Shown here piece by piece: positions 51,964 through 62,170 of a stretch of DNA of 64,000 nt. Position numbers and translations under genes: made by a program. The DNA is from Cyclobacteriaceae bacterium. GTDB taxonomy: Bacteria > Bacteroidota > Bacteroidia > Cytophagales > Cyclobacteriaceae. The stretch spans positions 19,731 to 83,730 of the forward strand of contig JAGQYI010000074.1 of NCBI GenBank assembly GCA_020436165.1, in the 5' to 3' direction. The notes below the pieces were generated by a model that was given only the letters and a program-made list of their open reading frames with translations, searched no databases and was not told the origin of the DNA. Positions within the stretch are counted from its first letter, which is position 1, and every line of letters starts with the position of its first letter.

Positions 51964-53697
51964 ATGGCTGAAAGAATAGTAGTTGATCCTGTAACCAGAA
52001 TTGAAGGACACTTAAGAATAGAAGCAGAAATTAAGGATGGCAAAATTGTAGATGCGTATAGTTCATCTACAATGGTACGTGGCATCGAGGAAATTGTAAA
52101 GGGTCGTGACCCTCGCGATGTTTGGGCCTTCGTTCAACGTACCTGTGGTGTATGTACTACTGTGCATGCTATTGCCTCTGTTAGAGCTGTAGAAGATGCA
52201 CTGGGAATAGTTATTCCTCCAAATGCAGAAATGGTTCGTAACATTATGGAAGGCGCATTATACATGCACGACCACGTAGTGCACTTTTATCATTTGCATG
52301 CACTTGACTGGGTAGATGTAGTATCTAGCCTTAGCGCTGACCCTGCAGAAACTTCACGTATTGCACAAAGTATTTCCAACTGGCCCAAAAGCTCTGTTGG
52401 TTATTTTACAGATGTACAAAAACGAATCAAGAAATTTGTTGACAGCGGCCAGCTTGGAATTTTTGCCAATGGCTATTGGGGACACCCAAAAATGAAACTT
52501 CCACCCGAAGTAAATCTTTTGGGCGTTGCTCACTACCTCGAAGCACTTGAATGGCAAAAAGAAATCGTTCGTGTGCATACCATCTTTGGAGGTAAAAACC
52601 CTCACCCCAACTATCTGGTGGGTGGTATGGCATGTGCTGTTAATACAGACGACCCCGGAGGAATAAATGCTGAACGGTTAGCTTATGTTGGGCAATTGTT
52701 ACAAGATGGCAAAAACTTTATCGAACAGGTATATCTTCCTGATCTAATGGCAATAGCCTCATTCTATAAAGACTGGGGTGCCATTGGTAAAGGTATTGGT
52801 AATTACATGTCGTATGGCGACTTCCCTACCAATGGTTATGCAGATAAAGCTAACTTTAAGTTCCCTAGTGGAGTTATCCTTGACAGAGATGTAACTAAAA
52901 TCTACCCTGTAGACCATAGAGATAGTACCGAAATTGTTGAGTATGTCAACAAATCATGGTACGAATACACCGGAGGAGATGATGTTGGATTGCATCCATG
53001 GGATGGACAAACCAACATTAAGTACTCTGGCCCTAAACCTCCATACGAACATCTTGATGTAGATAAAAAATACAGCTTTATTAAAACTCCGCGTTGGAAA
53101 GGGCACCCTATGGAAGTAGGACCTTTGGCAAGGGTACTGGTAGGTTACGGAAGTGGAAATCCTGAATTCAAGGAAATAGTTGACAGTGCCTTGAGCACGT
53201 TGAATGTTCCTGTAACTGCTCTGTTCTCAACATTGGGAAGAACAGCAGCACGTGGTTTGGAAACTCAACTGGTTGCCAACTGGACAATGGAATTCTACAA
53301 TACATTAATGACCAACATTAAGAATGGTGATAGCAGAATGGCCAATTCTGAACTGAGAGATCCTGCTTTGTGGCCTGCTGAAGCAAAAGGAGTTGGTTAT
53401 ACTGAAGCTCCTCGTGGCTCTTTGGCCCACTGGATAGTAATCAAAGATGGCAAAACCGCCAACTATCAACAAGTGGTTCCAACAACCTGGAATGCATCTC
53501 CTCGAGATCCTAAAGGAATGATGTCGGCATATGAGTCTGCATTGATCGATACGCCCGTGGCTGACCCAGCACTTCCTTTGGAAATAATACGTACAATACA
53601 TTCGTTTGATCCATGCCTTGCCTGCGCTGTTCATTTATACGATGAGCATGGCAAGCATATCTCACAAGTGCAGAATGAAGCTGCATGTACTATCTAA
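51964..53697 (+). CDS. hyaB: [NiFe] hydrogenase large subunit
   Basis: Catalytic subunit that splits H2 at the Ni-Fe(CN)2CO centre. Ligand motifs are RTCGVCTTVHA (Cys61, Cys64) and DPCLACAVH (Cys551, Cys554) near the C-terminus. Maturation should cut after His557 and remove a 20-residue peptide, by the protease encoded at 54425. Length 577 is normal. It follows the small-subunit gene by 34 bases and the Tat signal there would carry the complex across the membrane. Confidence 0.97.
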   Translation: MAERIVVDPVTRIEGHLRIEAEIKDGKIVDAYSSSTMVRGIEEIVKGRDPRDVWAFVQRTCGVCTTVHAIASVRAVEDALGIVIPPNAEMVRNIMEGALYMHDHVVHFYHLHALDWVDVVSSLSADPAETSRIAQSISNWPKSSVGYFTDVQKRIKKFVDSGQLGIFANGYWGHPKMKLPPEVNLLGVAHYLEALEWQKEIVRVHTIFGGKNPHPNYLVGGMACAVNTDDPGGINAERLAYVGQLLQDGKNFIEQVYLPDLMAIASFYKDWGAIGKGIGNYMSYGDFPTNGYADKANFKFPSGVILDRDVTKIYPVDHRDSTEIVEYVNKSWYEYTGGDDVGLHPWDGQTNIKYSGPKPPYEHLDVDKKYSFIKTPRWKGHPMEVGPLARVLVGYGSGNPEFKEIVDSALSTLNVPVTALFSTLGRTAARGLETQLVANWTMEFYNTLMTNIKNGDSRMANSELRDPALWPAEAKGVGYTEAPRGSLAHWIVIKDGKTANYQQVVPTTWNASPRDPKGMMSAYESALIDTPVADPALPLEIIRTIHSFDPCLACAVHLYDEHGKHISQVQNEAACTI

Positions 53698-53713
53698 TTA
53701 AAATATTGAGATA

Positions 53714-54412
53714 ATGGCAACAGTATCACATGAATTTAAAAGAATATTTGTTTGGGAAGCACCTGTTCGTTTATTCCATTGGCTAAATGGAGTATGCATA
53801 CTTGTACTCATGGCAACCGGAATACTTATAGGTAATCCCCCAGCATTTATGTCAGGAGCAGAAGCTACCAACCAGTATTGGTTTGGTATTACCCGGTTTA
53901 TTCATTTTGCAACAGCCTATATTTTTACACTAAATATGGTGTATCGTGTTTTCTGGAGCTTTATGGGTAATAAATACGCAAGCTGGAAACAATTCTTTCC
54001 CTATAACAAAAAAGGTATTGCAAATACCCTGTTTGTAATTAAGGATCACGTTATGCTTCAAAATGAAAAAGTATACGATTTTAGAAAGAATTTTATAGGT
54101 CATAATCCGGTTGCAGCTATCAGTTATTCACTTTTATTCATTCTTATGATCCTTCAGGTGGTTACTGGTTTTGCACTGTATGCTGACAACTCAACATGGT
54201 TTTTACCAAAAATGTTTAGCTGGGTAACAGCCTTGTTTGGAGGAGATTTTAATGTACGATTTGTCCATCATTTAGCAATGTGGGGATTTGCCATCTTCAT
54301 AGTTATTCATGTGTACCTTTCAATGTGGCATGACTGGCTGGAAGGCCGTGGCGAAATATCATCCATGTTTGGTGGATATAAGTTTGTTAGAAAAGAACGT
54401 GTTAAAGATTAA
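53714..54412 (+). CDS. hyaC: Hydrogenase b-type cytochrome subunit
   Basis: Di-heme membrane cytochrome b of 232 residues that anchors the hydrogenase and passes electrons to the quinone pool. Four membrane helices are visible (about 20-40, 62-82, 130-155, 185-212), with haem-ligand-type histidines in RLFHWLNG, RFIHFATAY and RFVHHLAMWGF/IHVYLS. It lies 16 bases after the large subunit gene, and 12 bases before the maturation protease. Confidence 0.95.
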   Translation: MATVSHEFKRIFVWEAPVRLFHWLNGVCILVLMATGILIGNPPAFMSGAEATNQYWFGITRFIHFATAYIFTLNMVYRVFWSFMGNKYASWKQFFPYNKKGIANTLFVIKDHVMLQNEKVYDFRKNFIGHNPVAAISYSLLFILMILQVVTGFALYADNSTWFLPKMFSWVTALFGGDFNVRFVHHLAMWGFAIFIVIHVYLSMWHDWLEGRGEISSMFGGYKFVRKERVKD

Positions 54413-54424
54413 GTTAGTTATAGA

Positions 54425-54925
54425 ATGATAGAGTCTAGTCCTGTTTCAGTGGAGACTCCCGTGCCTACTGCGGACACATTGGTGATGGGAGTCGGCAATT
54501 ACCTGATGGGTGATGAGGGAATTGGGGTTCACATTGCACACGCAATGGAAAAAATGCCGCTCCCACACTATCTAACAGCTCTTGACGGAGGTACAGGCGG
54601 GTTTTTCCTCATGAATTATTTTGACGAGTATCCAACTGTAATTTTTGTGGATGCTACCATGGATGGAAAACCCGCAGGTACCGTTACACTTACAGAGCCC
54701 AGGTTTGCCTCAGACTTCCCAAGTGCACTTAGCGTGCATGATGTAGGTCTGAAGGATATGATAGAAACGCTTTACTTCTTGGGGAATGTTCCTAAATTAT
54801 ACCTCATAACAATATCTATTAAAGAAATGGTACCTATGTATATAGGACTTAGCAATGAGGTAGAACAAAGTATCCCTGAAGTGATTGATACTATTTTAAA
54901 ACTAGCAGAGAAAATACACCATTAA
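54425..54925 (+). CDS. hyaD: Hydrogenase maturation protease (HyaD/HupD family)
   Basis: Endopeptidase of 166 residues that removes the C-terminal peptide of the large subunit after nickel insertion. Motifs: GVGNYLMGDEGIGVH (with the Asp/Glu nickel-sensing region) and DGGTGGFFL, then VDATMDGKPAG and SVHDVGLKDM. The first 18 residues (ESSPVSVETPVPTAD) extend beyond the usual family start. It ends the structural operon before a strong terminator. Confidence 0.93.
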   Translation: MIESSPVSVETPVPTADTLVMGVGNYLMGDEGIGVHIAHAMEKMPLPHYLTALDGGTGGFFLMNYFDEYPTVIFVDATMDGKPAGTVTLTEPRFASDFPSALSVHDVGLKDMIETLYFLGNVPKLYLITISIKEMVPMYIGLSNEVEQSIPEVIDTILKLAEKIHH

Positions 54926-54947
54926 TTTTTCTGCACAAACAACCGAG

Positions 54948-54983
54948 ACATTCTCCCTGGTAATCTGGGGAGAATGTTTTTTT
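54948..54983 (+). terminator. Rho-independent terminator after hyaD
   Basis: A perfect 10-base-pair stem ACATTCTCCC / GGGAGAATGT (54948-54957, 54968-54977) with a ten-base loop and a run of eight T. It separates the structural genes from hypF. Confidence 0.92.
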
Positions 54984-55025
54984 ATGCGGTTCTATTTTCT
55001 CCAATATCTTACTAGATTGCTCTGA

Positions 55026-57335
55026 GTGAACACCTATCATATTTATATTACTGGTATTGTACAAGGAGTTGGTTTCAGGCCATTCGTGTATAAGTTAGCA
55101 ACAGAATTTGGTTTAAAGGGTTGGGTAAACAATAGCCTGGATGGCGTTCGTATAGAAGTAAATGCTGAGGAAAAAGAAGCTAATGCTTTCTATAAAGATC
55201 TTATTCAAAAAGCCCCGACCAATTCACGGATATATAAACATAACATAAAGAAAACCTCCGATGCGGCATATCAGTCGTTTGAAATAATCAGAAGCAAAGA
55301 AGAAGGGTATCCAGATATACCTCTTACCCCGGATTTTGCTTTGTGCCCAACCTGCCGTACAGAGCTAAAAGATTCCAACAATCGAAGGTTCCAATATCCC
55401 TTTACTACGTGCACGTATTGTGGCCCCAGGTATTCCATAGCTAAAAAACTACCGTACGACAGGCACACCACAACTATGCAGCCATTCGAAATGTGCCCTG
55501 CGTGTAAGAAAGAATACAACAACCCTTTAGATAGGCGCTACTATTCACAAACCAATTCGTGCGAAACATGCGGCATTGAGCTTAAGCTGGTTGAACTGAA
55601 CCCTAAAAAGGAAAATGCAGGATTAGATTATGTGCAAACCATTGACTTGGCCGTTGAACATTTAAAGAGTGGCAAAACTCTGGCTGTAAAAGGAATTGGC
55701 GGGTACCTGCTTATATGCGATGCGACCAATAGCGAAGCCATTAAACTTCTCAGAAACCGGAAACATCGGCCTACAAAGCCTTTTGCGGTAATGTATCCCA
55801 ATATGGATTCTGTAGAAAGGGAATACCTAATCAACGACCAGGAACGGGAAGCGCTAACCAACGAGGTAGCATACATTGTATTGCTTCGAAAAAAGGAAAT
55901 AATACAGCCTACAATAGAAGCAGAAAAAATAGCCCCTGGTATAAGCAGAATTGGTTGTATGATTCCCTATGCCCCTCTGTATCAAATGTTATTGGATCGG
56001 TTTCAAAAACCTGTTATTGCCACAAGTGGTAACATAAGCGGTTCACCCATAATTTACGAAGATGAAGCAGCTATAAAGGAACTTGGCTCAATCGCAGATG
56101 CACTCTTAATTCACAACCGTGAAATTGTTGCTCCACAAGACGATTCTGTCGTTTCATTTACTTCAATCAATAATCAAAAAATTATCCACAGGAGGTCGAG
56201 AGGCCTCGCTCCAACCTATGAAAACTCACCGTTTCAATCAACTGAAGAAACCATTCTTGCACTGGGTGCGCAAATGAAAAGCTCTTTTTCAATTCTTACC
56301 AAGAACAGAGTGTATGTGAGTCAGTATCTGGGCGACATGGACAATTACCTTACCCAAAATGCCTACAAACATACGGTCGAGCATCTACAATCAATACTGG
56401 CTTGCTCGCCCAATGTAATATTGGCTGATAAGCACCCACTTTATTTTACATCCGAATGGGCACAGGAAAGAGCAGATGAACTCAGCATACCACTATTTCA
56501 ATACCAACACCATAAAGCACACTTTGCAGCCGTAATGGCTGAAAATAATTTGCTAGAAACCAGTCAACCCACTTTGGGGGTAATCTGGGATGGTACCGGC
56601 ATGGGAGACGACAATAACATCTGGGGAGGTGAGTTCTTTTCGTATTCAAATCGCAGCATTAATCGCCTGGAGCACATTGGATACTTCCCATTTATTTTGG
56701 GAGACAAGATGCCGCGTGAACCACGCATTTCTGCCTTATGCGCATCATTTGGCTTGGATGGCGCTGAAGAAATTATGCGTTCCAAGTTCACCAATCAGGA
56801 ATGGATGATTTATCAAAAACTGCTTACCAACCACACCGGACTAATGACCACAAGTATGGGTAGGTTGTTTGATGCGGTTGCTTCGTTATTGGTAGACATT
56901 GACACCACAAGCTACGAAGGAGAAGCGGCCATATGGCTGGAAAGCCATGCTGAAAAGTATCCGAAGCATAGCCAAATAGGTTTTGAAAAATCGTATTTCA
57001 GTACGGCTAATAACCTTCCTGAAAGGATCAGTCAATACTTAATTAACAAGATAATTACTGAGCTAAAGAATGGTGTTTCAACTGACGAAATCGCTTATTC
57101 TTTCCATATTTCTTTAGTAGATTTGGTAAAGAAGGTCGCCACGAAAAACGCCATCAAGCACATAGCCTTTAGTGGTGGGGTTTTTCAAAACAAATTGCTA
57201 ACTGACATGATGATATCATTGCTTTCAGATGATTTCAAGTTGTTCTTTCATCAACAACTTTCACCCAACGATGAATGCATTTCGTTTGGTCAGCTTGCCT
57301 GCTACTTTATCTCCCAAAATTCACCCAACGCATGA
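55026..57335 (+). CDS. hypF: Carbamoyltransferase HypF
   Basis: Makes the cyanide ligand precursor from carbamoyl phosphate. Domains in order: acylphosphatase (1-90, [16 protein letters not shown]), two zinc fingers (107-190, with [31 protein letters not shown]), YrdC/Sua5-like (about 200-395), and the Kae1-like carbamoyltransferase (about 400-769, with [17 protein letters not shown] and [11 protein letters not shown]). The gene starts with GTG at 55026. Its stop overlaps hypD's ATG (ATGA). Confidence 0.96.
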   Translation: MNTYHIYITGIVQGVGFRPFVYKLATEFGLKGWVNNSLDGVRIEVNAEEKEANAFYKDLIQKAPTNSRIYKHNIKKTSDAAYQSFEIIRSKEEGYPDIPLTPDFALCPTCRTELKDSNNRRFQYPFTTCTYCGPRYSIAKKLPYDRHTTTMQPFEMCPACKKEYNNPLDRRYYSQTNSCETCGIELKLVELNPKKENAGLDYVQTIDLAVEHLKSGKTLAVKGIGGYLLICDATNSEAIKLLRNRKHRPTKPFAVMYPNMDSVEREYLINDQEREALTNEVAYIVLLRKKEIIQPTIEAEKIAPGISRIGCMIPYAPLYQMLLDRFQKPVIATSGNISGSPIIYEDEAAIKELGSIADALLIHNREIVAPQDDSVVSFTSINNQKIIHRRSRGLAPTYENSPFQSTEETILALGAQMKSSFSILTKNRVYVSQYLGDMDNYLTQNAYKHTVEHLQSILACSPNVILADKHPLYFTSEWAQERADELSIPLFQYQHHKAHFAAVMAENNLLETSQPTLGVIWDGTGMGDDNNIWGGEFFSYSNRSINRLEHIGYFPFILGDKMPREPRISALCASFGLDGAEEIMRSKFTNQEWMIYQKLLTNHTGLMTTSMGRLFDAVASLLVDIDTTSYEGEAAIWLESHAEKYPKHSQIGFEKSYFSTANNLPERISQYLINKIITELKNGVSTDEIAYSFHISLVDLVKKVATKNAIKHIAFSGGVFQNKLLTDMMISLLSDDFKLFFHQQLSPNDECISFGQLACYFISQNSPNA

Positions 57336-58417
57336 AATACCTATCTGAATATAGAAATGCAGCCGAAGTGCAAAAGCATCTTGAAATGCTGAGAAAAACA
57401 GTTACCCGTCCCTGGACCATCATGGAAACTTGTGGCGGTCAGACGCATGGTCTGGTAAAAAACGGCATCCTTGAAATGCTTCCGGAGGAAATCACCATGG
57501 TGCATGGTCCGGGCTGCCCGGTGTGCGTTACTCCTCTCGAGCTCATCGATAAGGCGGTACATCTGGCACAGAATAAAGACGTAATTCTGTGTTCATTCGG
57601 AGATATGCTTCGTGTTCCGGGTTCTAAAAAGAGCCTGTTGCAGGCAAAGGCGGAAGGTGCAGATGTGCGTATTCTATATTCGCCTTTGGAGGCACTAAAC
57701 ATTGCCAAAGAAAACCCTGACAAGGAAGTTGTTTTCTTTGCTGTTGGTTTTGAAACCACAGCCCCTGCCAATGCCCTTTCGGTGTACCAGGCCAAAAAAT
57801 CAGGCATCAGCAATTATTCCATTCTTGTATCACATGTTTTGGTGCCACCTGCTATGGAAGCCATATTGAACGATAAAGACAATCGAATTCAAGGCTTTTT
57901 GGCTGCAGGCCATGTGCTTACCATCATGGGTTTTGACGAATATTACCCCATTATCGAAAAGTACAAAGTTCCTGTAGTAGTTACAGGCTTTGAGCCGCTT
58001 GACCTTGTACAAGGTATTTTAATGGTGGTTCGACAATTGGAGAAAGGTGAGTATAAACTCGAGAACCAATACAGCCGGGTAGTGCAGGAAAGTGGCAACA
58101 AGCAGGCACTCGAAGTTATAAAACAGGTGTTTGAGGTGAGCAACCGTGCATGGCGCGGCATTGGAGAAATACCCTACAGCGGGTATAAGTTGAGGGATGA
58201 ATATGTGGATTACGATGCAGAAATAAAGTTTAGTATTGATATTGACAAGGTAAATGAAAATGAGATCTGCATTGCAGGAGATGTTTTGAAAGGGATTAAA
58301 AAACCGTATCAATGTCCTGCTTTTGGCAAGCAATGCAATCCTGAGAATCCACTGGGTGCACCCATGGTTTCCTCCGAAGGAGCATGCGCGGCTTATTATC
58401 ATTACACCACTTTTTGA
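57332..58417 (+). CDS. hypD: Hydrogenase formation protein HypD
   Basis: Iron-sulfur protein that assembles Fe(CN)2CO with HypC. It contains [27 protein letters not shown], and the C-terminal cluster-binding segment around [21 protein letters not shown] and [21 protein letters not shown] (seen in pieces), with the cysteines conserved. The start ATG 57332 (MKYLSEYRN) overlaps the hypF stop; a longer frame from 57275 lies inside hypF. The product is 361 residues. Confidence 0.96.
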   Translation: MKYLSEYRNAAEVQKHLEMLRKTVTRPWTIMETCGGQTHGLVKNGILEMLPEEITMVHGPGCPVCVTPLELIDKAVHLAQNKDVILCSFGDMLRVPGSKKSLLQAKAEGADVRILYSPLEALNIAKENPDKEVVFFAVGFETTAPANALSVYQAKKSGISNYSILVSHVLVPPAMEAILNDKDNRIQGFLAAGHVLTIMGFDEYYPIIEKYKVPVVVTGFEPLDLVQGILMVVRQLEKGEYKLENQYSRVVQESGNKQALEVIKQVFEVSNRAWRGIGEIPYSGYKLRDEYVDYDAEIKFSIDIDKVNENEICIAGDVLKGIKKPYQCPAFGKQCNPENPLGAPMVSSEGACAAYYHYTTF

Positions 58418-58706
58418 CACGTTCCGATTTTGAAAGGTTTTTTTAAACATATAATACAACAAATGGGCTTCTACACAGTCGTGGCACAAAGTGTAAGAGA
58501 GATAAAAAGCCCGCTCAAGTCCTCAGTGAAACTCTATGCGGATAAAGCTGTACTTTTTCTCGGAAGACCTTGTAGAAGCCAAGATTTTTTTGGTTCGTTT
58601 TTTCATCGACTGGAAAAAATGAACAAATAATAGTTAAAAGTGAATAGTCATGACTAACCTGAAAAGGTTGTTTCGACATTCGCATTAAAGCAAATAGAAT
58701 TAAACT
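58418..58706. other. 289-base gap between hypD and hypE with a spaced 10-base inverted repeat
   Basis: GGCTTCTACA at 58466-58475 and its complement TGTAGAAGCC at 58571-58580 are 95 bases apart. Between them an open frame (58430-58630) could encode 66 residues, ending in RSQDFFGSFFHRLEKMNK, but it has no good start context and no family that I can name. A TTTTTTT run and TTCGTTTTTTC follow the right arm. It could be a small mobile or structured element; the other hyp genes here are tightly packed, so this gap is exceptional. Confidence 0.55.
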
Positions 58707-59756
58707 ATGTCAAACCTAACCAATTTACAGTGCCCCCTACCCCAGCTCGATTTTGATGTAATCACACTTGGGCATGGAGGTGGCGGACTGCTAACCAATA
58801 AGCTGCTTGACAAAGCCATTTTTGAATTATTTGATAACGAAAAACTTAAAACACGCCACGATGGAGCCATCCTTAGTTTCGGACACAAAGTAGCTTTCTC
58901 AACCGATAGTTTTGTCATTTCCCCTGTTTTTTTCCCTGGAGGAAACATTGGGGAGCTGGCCGTGAACGGAACAGTAAACGATGTGGCCATGTGTGGAGCT
59001 TCGCCACGGTATATTTCGCTGGCACTCATTATCGAAGAAGGCCTCCCTGTTACTGAACTGTGGGATATACTCGTTCATGTAAAAGGTGCTGCTGAAAAAG
59101 CAGGCGTTTTGATAGTTACAGGAGACACCAAGGTAGTAGAGCGAGGTAAGGGAGATAAGATTTTCATCAATACCACAGGGGTGGGAGAAATGAACCCCAA
59201 TGCGCAAATAGGAACCGATTATATAAAGCCGGGCGACAAAATTATTGTTAGCGGCAACGTAGCTACACATGGTATGGCCATTATGTCGGTGCGTAAAGGG
59301 CTCGAATTTGAAACCTCCATTGAGAGTGATACATGCAATTTAAACCATACCATAGGTCACTTGTTAAATGAATTTGGTTCCCAAATTCATTTAATGCGCG
59401 ATCCAACGCGCGGTGGTGTGGCCTCCACCCTCAACGAAATCGCAAGAGATACTCAATTGGGCATTGATATAGTTCAGGATGATATTCCCATTGATTCACG
59501 TGTTGACAGTGCATGCGAAATGCTTGGGCTCGACCCATTGTACGTGGCTAACGAAGGCGTATTTATTTCGTTTGTGGATGCCTCTGTTGCGGATGCCTAT
59601 CTGAAAAAACTACAATCGCTGGAATATGGCGAAAATGCGGCTATTATTGGTGAAGTAGTTGCCGACCACCACAACAAGGTGGTACTTACAAGCAAGATTG
59701 GTGGCAAGCGTGTGGTGAATATGCAAGTGGGGGAACAATTACCAAGAATTTGTTAG
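58707..59756 (+). CDS. hypE: Hydrogenase expression/formation protein HypE
   Basis: Dehydrates the C-terminal thiocarboxamide to thiocyanate for CN ligand formation. The 349-residue protein has the AIR-synthase-like GHGGGGLLTNKL start, FSTDSFVISPVFFPGGNIG, and the essential C-terminal PRIC (Cys349). It stands 290 bases after hypD, in the same direction. Confidence 0.96.
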   Translation: MSNLTNLQCPLPQLDFDVITLGHGGGGLLTNKLLDKAIFELFDNEKLKTRHDGAILSFGHKVAFSTDSFVISPVFFPGGNIGELAVNGTVNDVAMCGASPRYISLALIIEEGLPVTELWDILVHVKGAAEKAGVLIVTGDTKVVERGKGDKIFINTTGVGEMNPNAQIGTDYIKPGDKIIVSGNVATHGMAIMSVRKGLEFETSIESDTCNLNHTIGHLLNEFGSQIHLMRDPTRGGVASTLNEIARDTQLGIDIVQDDIPIDSRVDSACEMLGLDPLYVANEGVFISFVDASVADAYLKKLQSLEYGENAAIIGEVVADHHNKVVLTSKIGGKRVVNMQVGEQLPRIC

Positions 59757-59767
59757 GCGTTTTAAAA

Positions 59768-59834
59768 GTCATGCTGAACTCGTTTCAGCATCTCAAAATC
59801 TCTGTTAATGATCCTGAATCAAGTTCAGGATGAC
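59768..59834. repeat. Pair of inverted extragenic palindromes
   Basis: Two hairpins in opposite orientation: ATGCTGAA-ctcgt-TTCAGCAT (59771-59791) and ATCCTGAA-tcaag-TTCAGGAT (59811-59831), each with an 8-base stem and flanked by GTC at the outer left and GAC at the outer right. The RC of the second resembles the first at most positions. This design is REP/BIME-like. Confidence 0.85.
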
Positions 59835-59898
59835 TCATTGATATTTCCCTTTTTATTAGAGCAAAAACTACCGATACTTGTCATCCAATTTTTTCATT

Positions 59899-60702
59899 AT
59901 GCAAAACATTCACGAAGCAGCCAATTACATTAAAAACCAACTCGATTTCCAACCTGAAACAGGCATTATTCTGGGTACAGGCCTGGGCGGATTGGTTAAA
60001 CTCATTGAAGTTGAAAAAGAAATATCGTACGATAAAATCCCCCACTTTCCCGTTTCCACTGTGGAAAGTCATCATGGAAAACTACTGCTAGGCAGATTGA
60101 ATGGTAAAAAAGTGATCGTGATGCAGGGGCGCTTTCATTATTACGAAGGTTACACCATGCGTCAAGTTACCTTTCCGGTTCGGGTAATGAAGGTATTGGG
60201 CATCGAACGCCTATTTGTTTCCAATGCAGCGGGAGGGCTTAACCCCGAGTATAAAATTACAGATTTGATGATCCTGAACGACCACATTAACCTGCAGCCG
60301 GACAACCCACTTGCAGGACCAAATTACGATGAGTTGGGCCCCCGCTTCCCGGATATGTTCCATAGCTATAATGTGGCTATGATTGACAAAGCACTCGAGA
60401 TTGCAAAAAAGATGGAATGTGGTGTGCACCAGGGTGTGTATGCAGCCGTGCCCGGCCCCAACCTGGAAACTCCGGCCGAATACCGCTATCTGCGCACCAT
60501 TGGTGCCGATGCCGTAGGCATGAGTACCGTACCTGAAGTAATTGTAGCCCGACACATGAGCTTGCCTGTGTTTGCTGTTTCGGTAATTACCGATTTATGC
60601 TACCCCGGAGCTATTGAAGAAGTAAATATTGAAAAAGTGCTGGCTGCGGCTGCCAAAGCAGAGCCTTACTTAACGGAGTTGATGTGGAAGATAATTAAAT
60701 AA
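59899..60702 (+). CDS. punA: Purine nucleoside phosphorylase (trimeric type)
   Basis: Phosphorolysis of inosine or guanosine. Typical motifs: TGIILGTGLGG, GRFHYYEGYTMRQVTFPV, NAAGGLNPEYK, VAAVPGPNLETPAEYR (as YAAVPGPNLETPAEYRYL), GMSTVPEVIVARHM and ITDLCYPG. The start is ATG 59899 (MQNIHEAANYI), the longer frame from 59878 is not supported. Product 267 residues, normal for the low-molecular-mass class. Confidence 0.95.
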   Translation: MQNIHEAANYIKNQLDFQPETGIILGTGLGGLVKLIEVEKEISYDKIPHFPVSTVESHHGKLLLGRLNGKKVIVMQGRFHYYEGYTMRQVTFPVRVMKVLGIERLFVSNAAGGLNPEYKITDLMILNDHINLQPDNPLAGPNYDELGPRFPDMFHSYNVAMIDKALEIAKKMECGVHQGVYAAVPGPNLETPAEYRYLRTIGADAVGMSTVPEVIVARHMSLPVFAVSVITDLCYPGAIEEVNIEKVLAAAAKAEPYLTELMWKIIK

Positions 60703-60727
60703 TCAATTTACTATTAAAATATTTAAA

Positions 60728-61360
60728 ATGAAAAACCTTGTTACAGTAGTAATATTACTTTTTGTTTCTATTTTAAATGCCAATGCGCAGGATAATTCAA
60801 AAATCCTATTAGGTGGGTCATTAGGAATTGATCTTTCCAATTACTCTGGGGACAACAATTCTTTTCGGGGTGACATTGATAAAACTTTTCAGCTTTCAAC
60901 CTCTCCATTCATTGGATACTTTATATCGAAAAATTTTCTTTCAGGTATTGCATTTGAAAACAATATACTTAACGTATACTATGAATCAGATGATATTTAT
61001 TTGAGCAGCATTAAGCAATCTGAATTTCTATTCAATCCTTTTTTAAGATATTACTTCAATGTTCCTCTTTTCATCCAAAGCCAATTTAATATTGGACGAA
61101 CAAAACAAACATTGAATTTCAATCCTGATTATTTAGGCCCTGATCCTAACGATCCAATAATTCAAATATCAACTCTGAAATCAAAGAATTTTACAATAGG
61201 ATTCAGTTTTGGGATAGGTTATGATATTGATTTATCTGAAAAAATAAAACTTGAACCTTTAATAAAATATGTAAGAAATAAATACTCTGACAAAGAAAAT
61301 GAGACAAGTTTTAAAACCTCTTCACTTCTTTTAAACTTAGGTTTTGTTTACAGATTATAG
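60728..61360 (+). CDS. Outer-membrane beta-barrel protein
   Basis: A 210-residue exported protein with signal MKNLVTVVILLFVSILNANA, then alternating short strands (GGSLGIDLSNYSGDN, PFIGYFISKNFLSGIAF) and a C-terminal strand LLLNLGFVYRL ending in Leu. This is the small-barrel (porin/OmpX-like, outer membrane protein beta-barrel) design common in Bacteroidota. Function unknown. The gene is A+T-richer than the neighbours. Confidence 0.75.
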   Translation: MKNLVTVVILLFVSILNANAQDNSKILLGGSLGIDLSNYSGDNNSFRGDIDKTFQLSTSPFIGYFISKNFLSGIAFENNILNVYYESDDIYLSSIKQSEFLFNPFLRYYFNVPLFIQSQFNIGRTKQTLNFNPDYLGPDPNDPIIQISTLKSKNFTIGFSFGIGYDIDLSEKIKLEPLIKYVRNKYSDKENETSFKTSSLLLNLGFVYRL

Positions 61361-61415
61361 CTGAAAAAACAAACTCTTTGTTTATGCTATTGTAATAACT
61401 AATTAAAATACAACA

Positions 61416-62168
61416 ATGTCTCTAACCCAAGAATACGCCAACCAAAACCAATGGAGAAATTGGGACAAATACATTAATAAACTTCCAATTCAAAAGGAAG
61501 ATGTTGTGTTGGACTTAGGTTGCAGTCTCGGGTTTGTTTCCCAACTATTAGCTTCTAAAGCCAAGCAGGTAATTGGTGTTGATATGAATTTCCAATTAAT
61601 TGAAGAAGCCAAAAGGGTTCATTCTGCATCCAATATTGAGTACAGAGTCGGAAACCTGGCGGAAATTGGCCAACTGGAATTGCCACAGGCAAACGGCATT
61701 TGGTCGAGCTTTACTGCTGCCTATTTCACCAACTTTGACAAAACACTTGACCAATGGCTTGCTTTGCTAAAGCCGGGAGGATGGATTGCCCTTGTAGAAA
61801 TAAACGATTTATTTGGTCACAAACCCCTGAGCAAAGAATCGAGAAATTCCTTTGAGGAGTTTTATCAATTTCAACACGCCAACGCTCTTTACGACTTTGA
61901 AATGGGTGGCAAGCTCATAAACATATTGCAAAGCAAAAACCTTCAGATACTTCATGAGGCTTCTATTGAAGACAAGGAGTTATCATTCAATGGCCCTGCC
62001 GAACCAGAAATTGTCGAAGCCTGGCAAACGCGGCTGAAACGAATGAAACCCTTGCAAAGCTTTTTAGGTGAAAACTTTCATAGGATAAAAGCTGAGTTCC
62101 TTTCATGCCTTACAGAAGAAGACCACCAATGCATCTGCGAGGTAAAATTTATTGTTGCCAGAAAGTAA
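61416..62168 (+). CDS. Class I SAM-dependent methyltransferase
   Basis: A 250-residue methyltransferase with motif I VVLDLGCSLGFVSQLLASKA (residues 29-48), acidic motif VIGVDMN, and LKPGGWIALVEIND at motif post III. It resembles small-molecule or quinone-like methyltransferases (Methyltransf_11/25). The acceptor is unknown. It lies between the barrel gene and the convergent YjbR-family gene. Confidence 0.87.
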   Translation: MSLTQEYANQNQWRNWDKYINKLPIQKEDVVLDLGCSLGFVSQLLASKAKQVIGVDMNFQLIEEAKRVHSASNIEYRVGNLAEIGQLELPQANGIWSSFTAAYFTNFDKTLDQWLALLKPGGWIALVEINDLFGHKPLSKESRNSFEEFYQFQHANALYDFEMGGKLINILQSKNLQILHEASIEDKELSFNGPAEPEIVEAWQTRLKRMKPLQSFLGENFHRIKAEFLSCLTEEDHQCICEVKFIVARK

Positions 62169-62170
62169 TA

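Noticed and set aside
54948..54983. Hairpin after hyaD as a riboswitch or small RNA
   Set aside because: A simple perfect stem followed by eight T is explained by a terminator.
58019..58489. A 156-residue minus-strand frame opposite the 3' end of hypD and the gap
   Set aside because: Most of it is antisense to conserved HypD; its sequence shows no recognisable domain.
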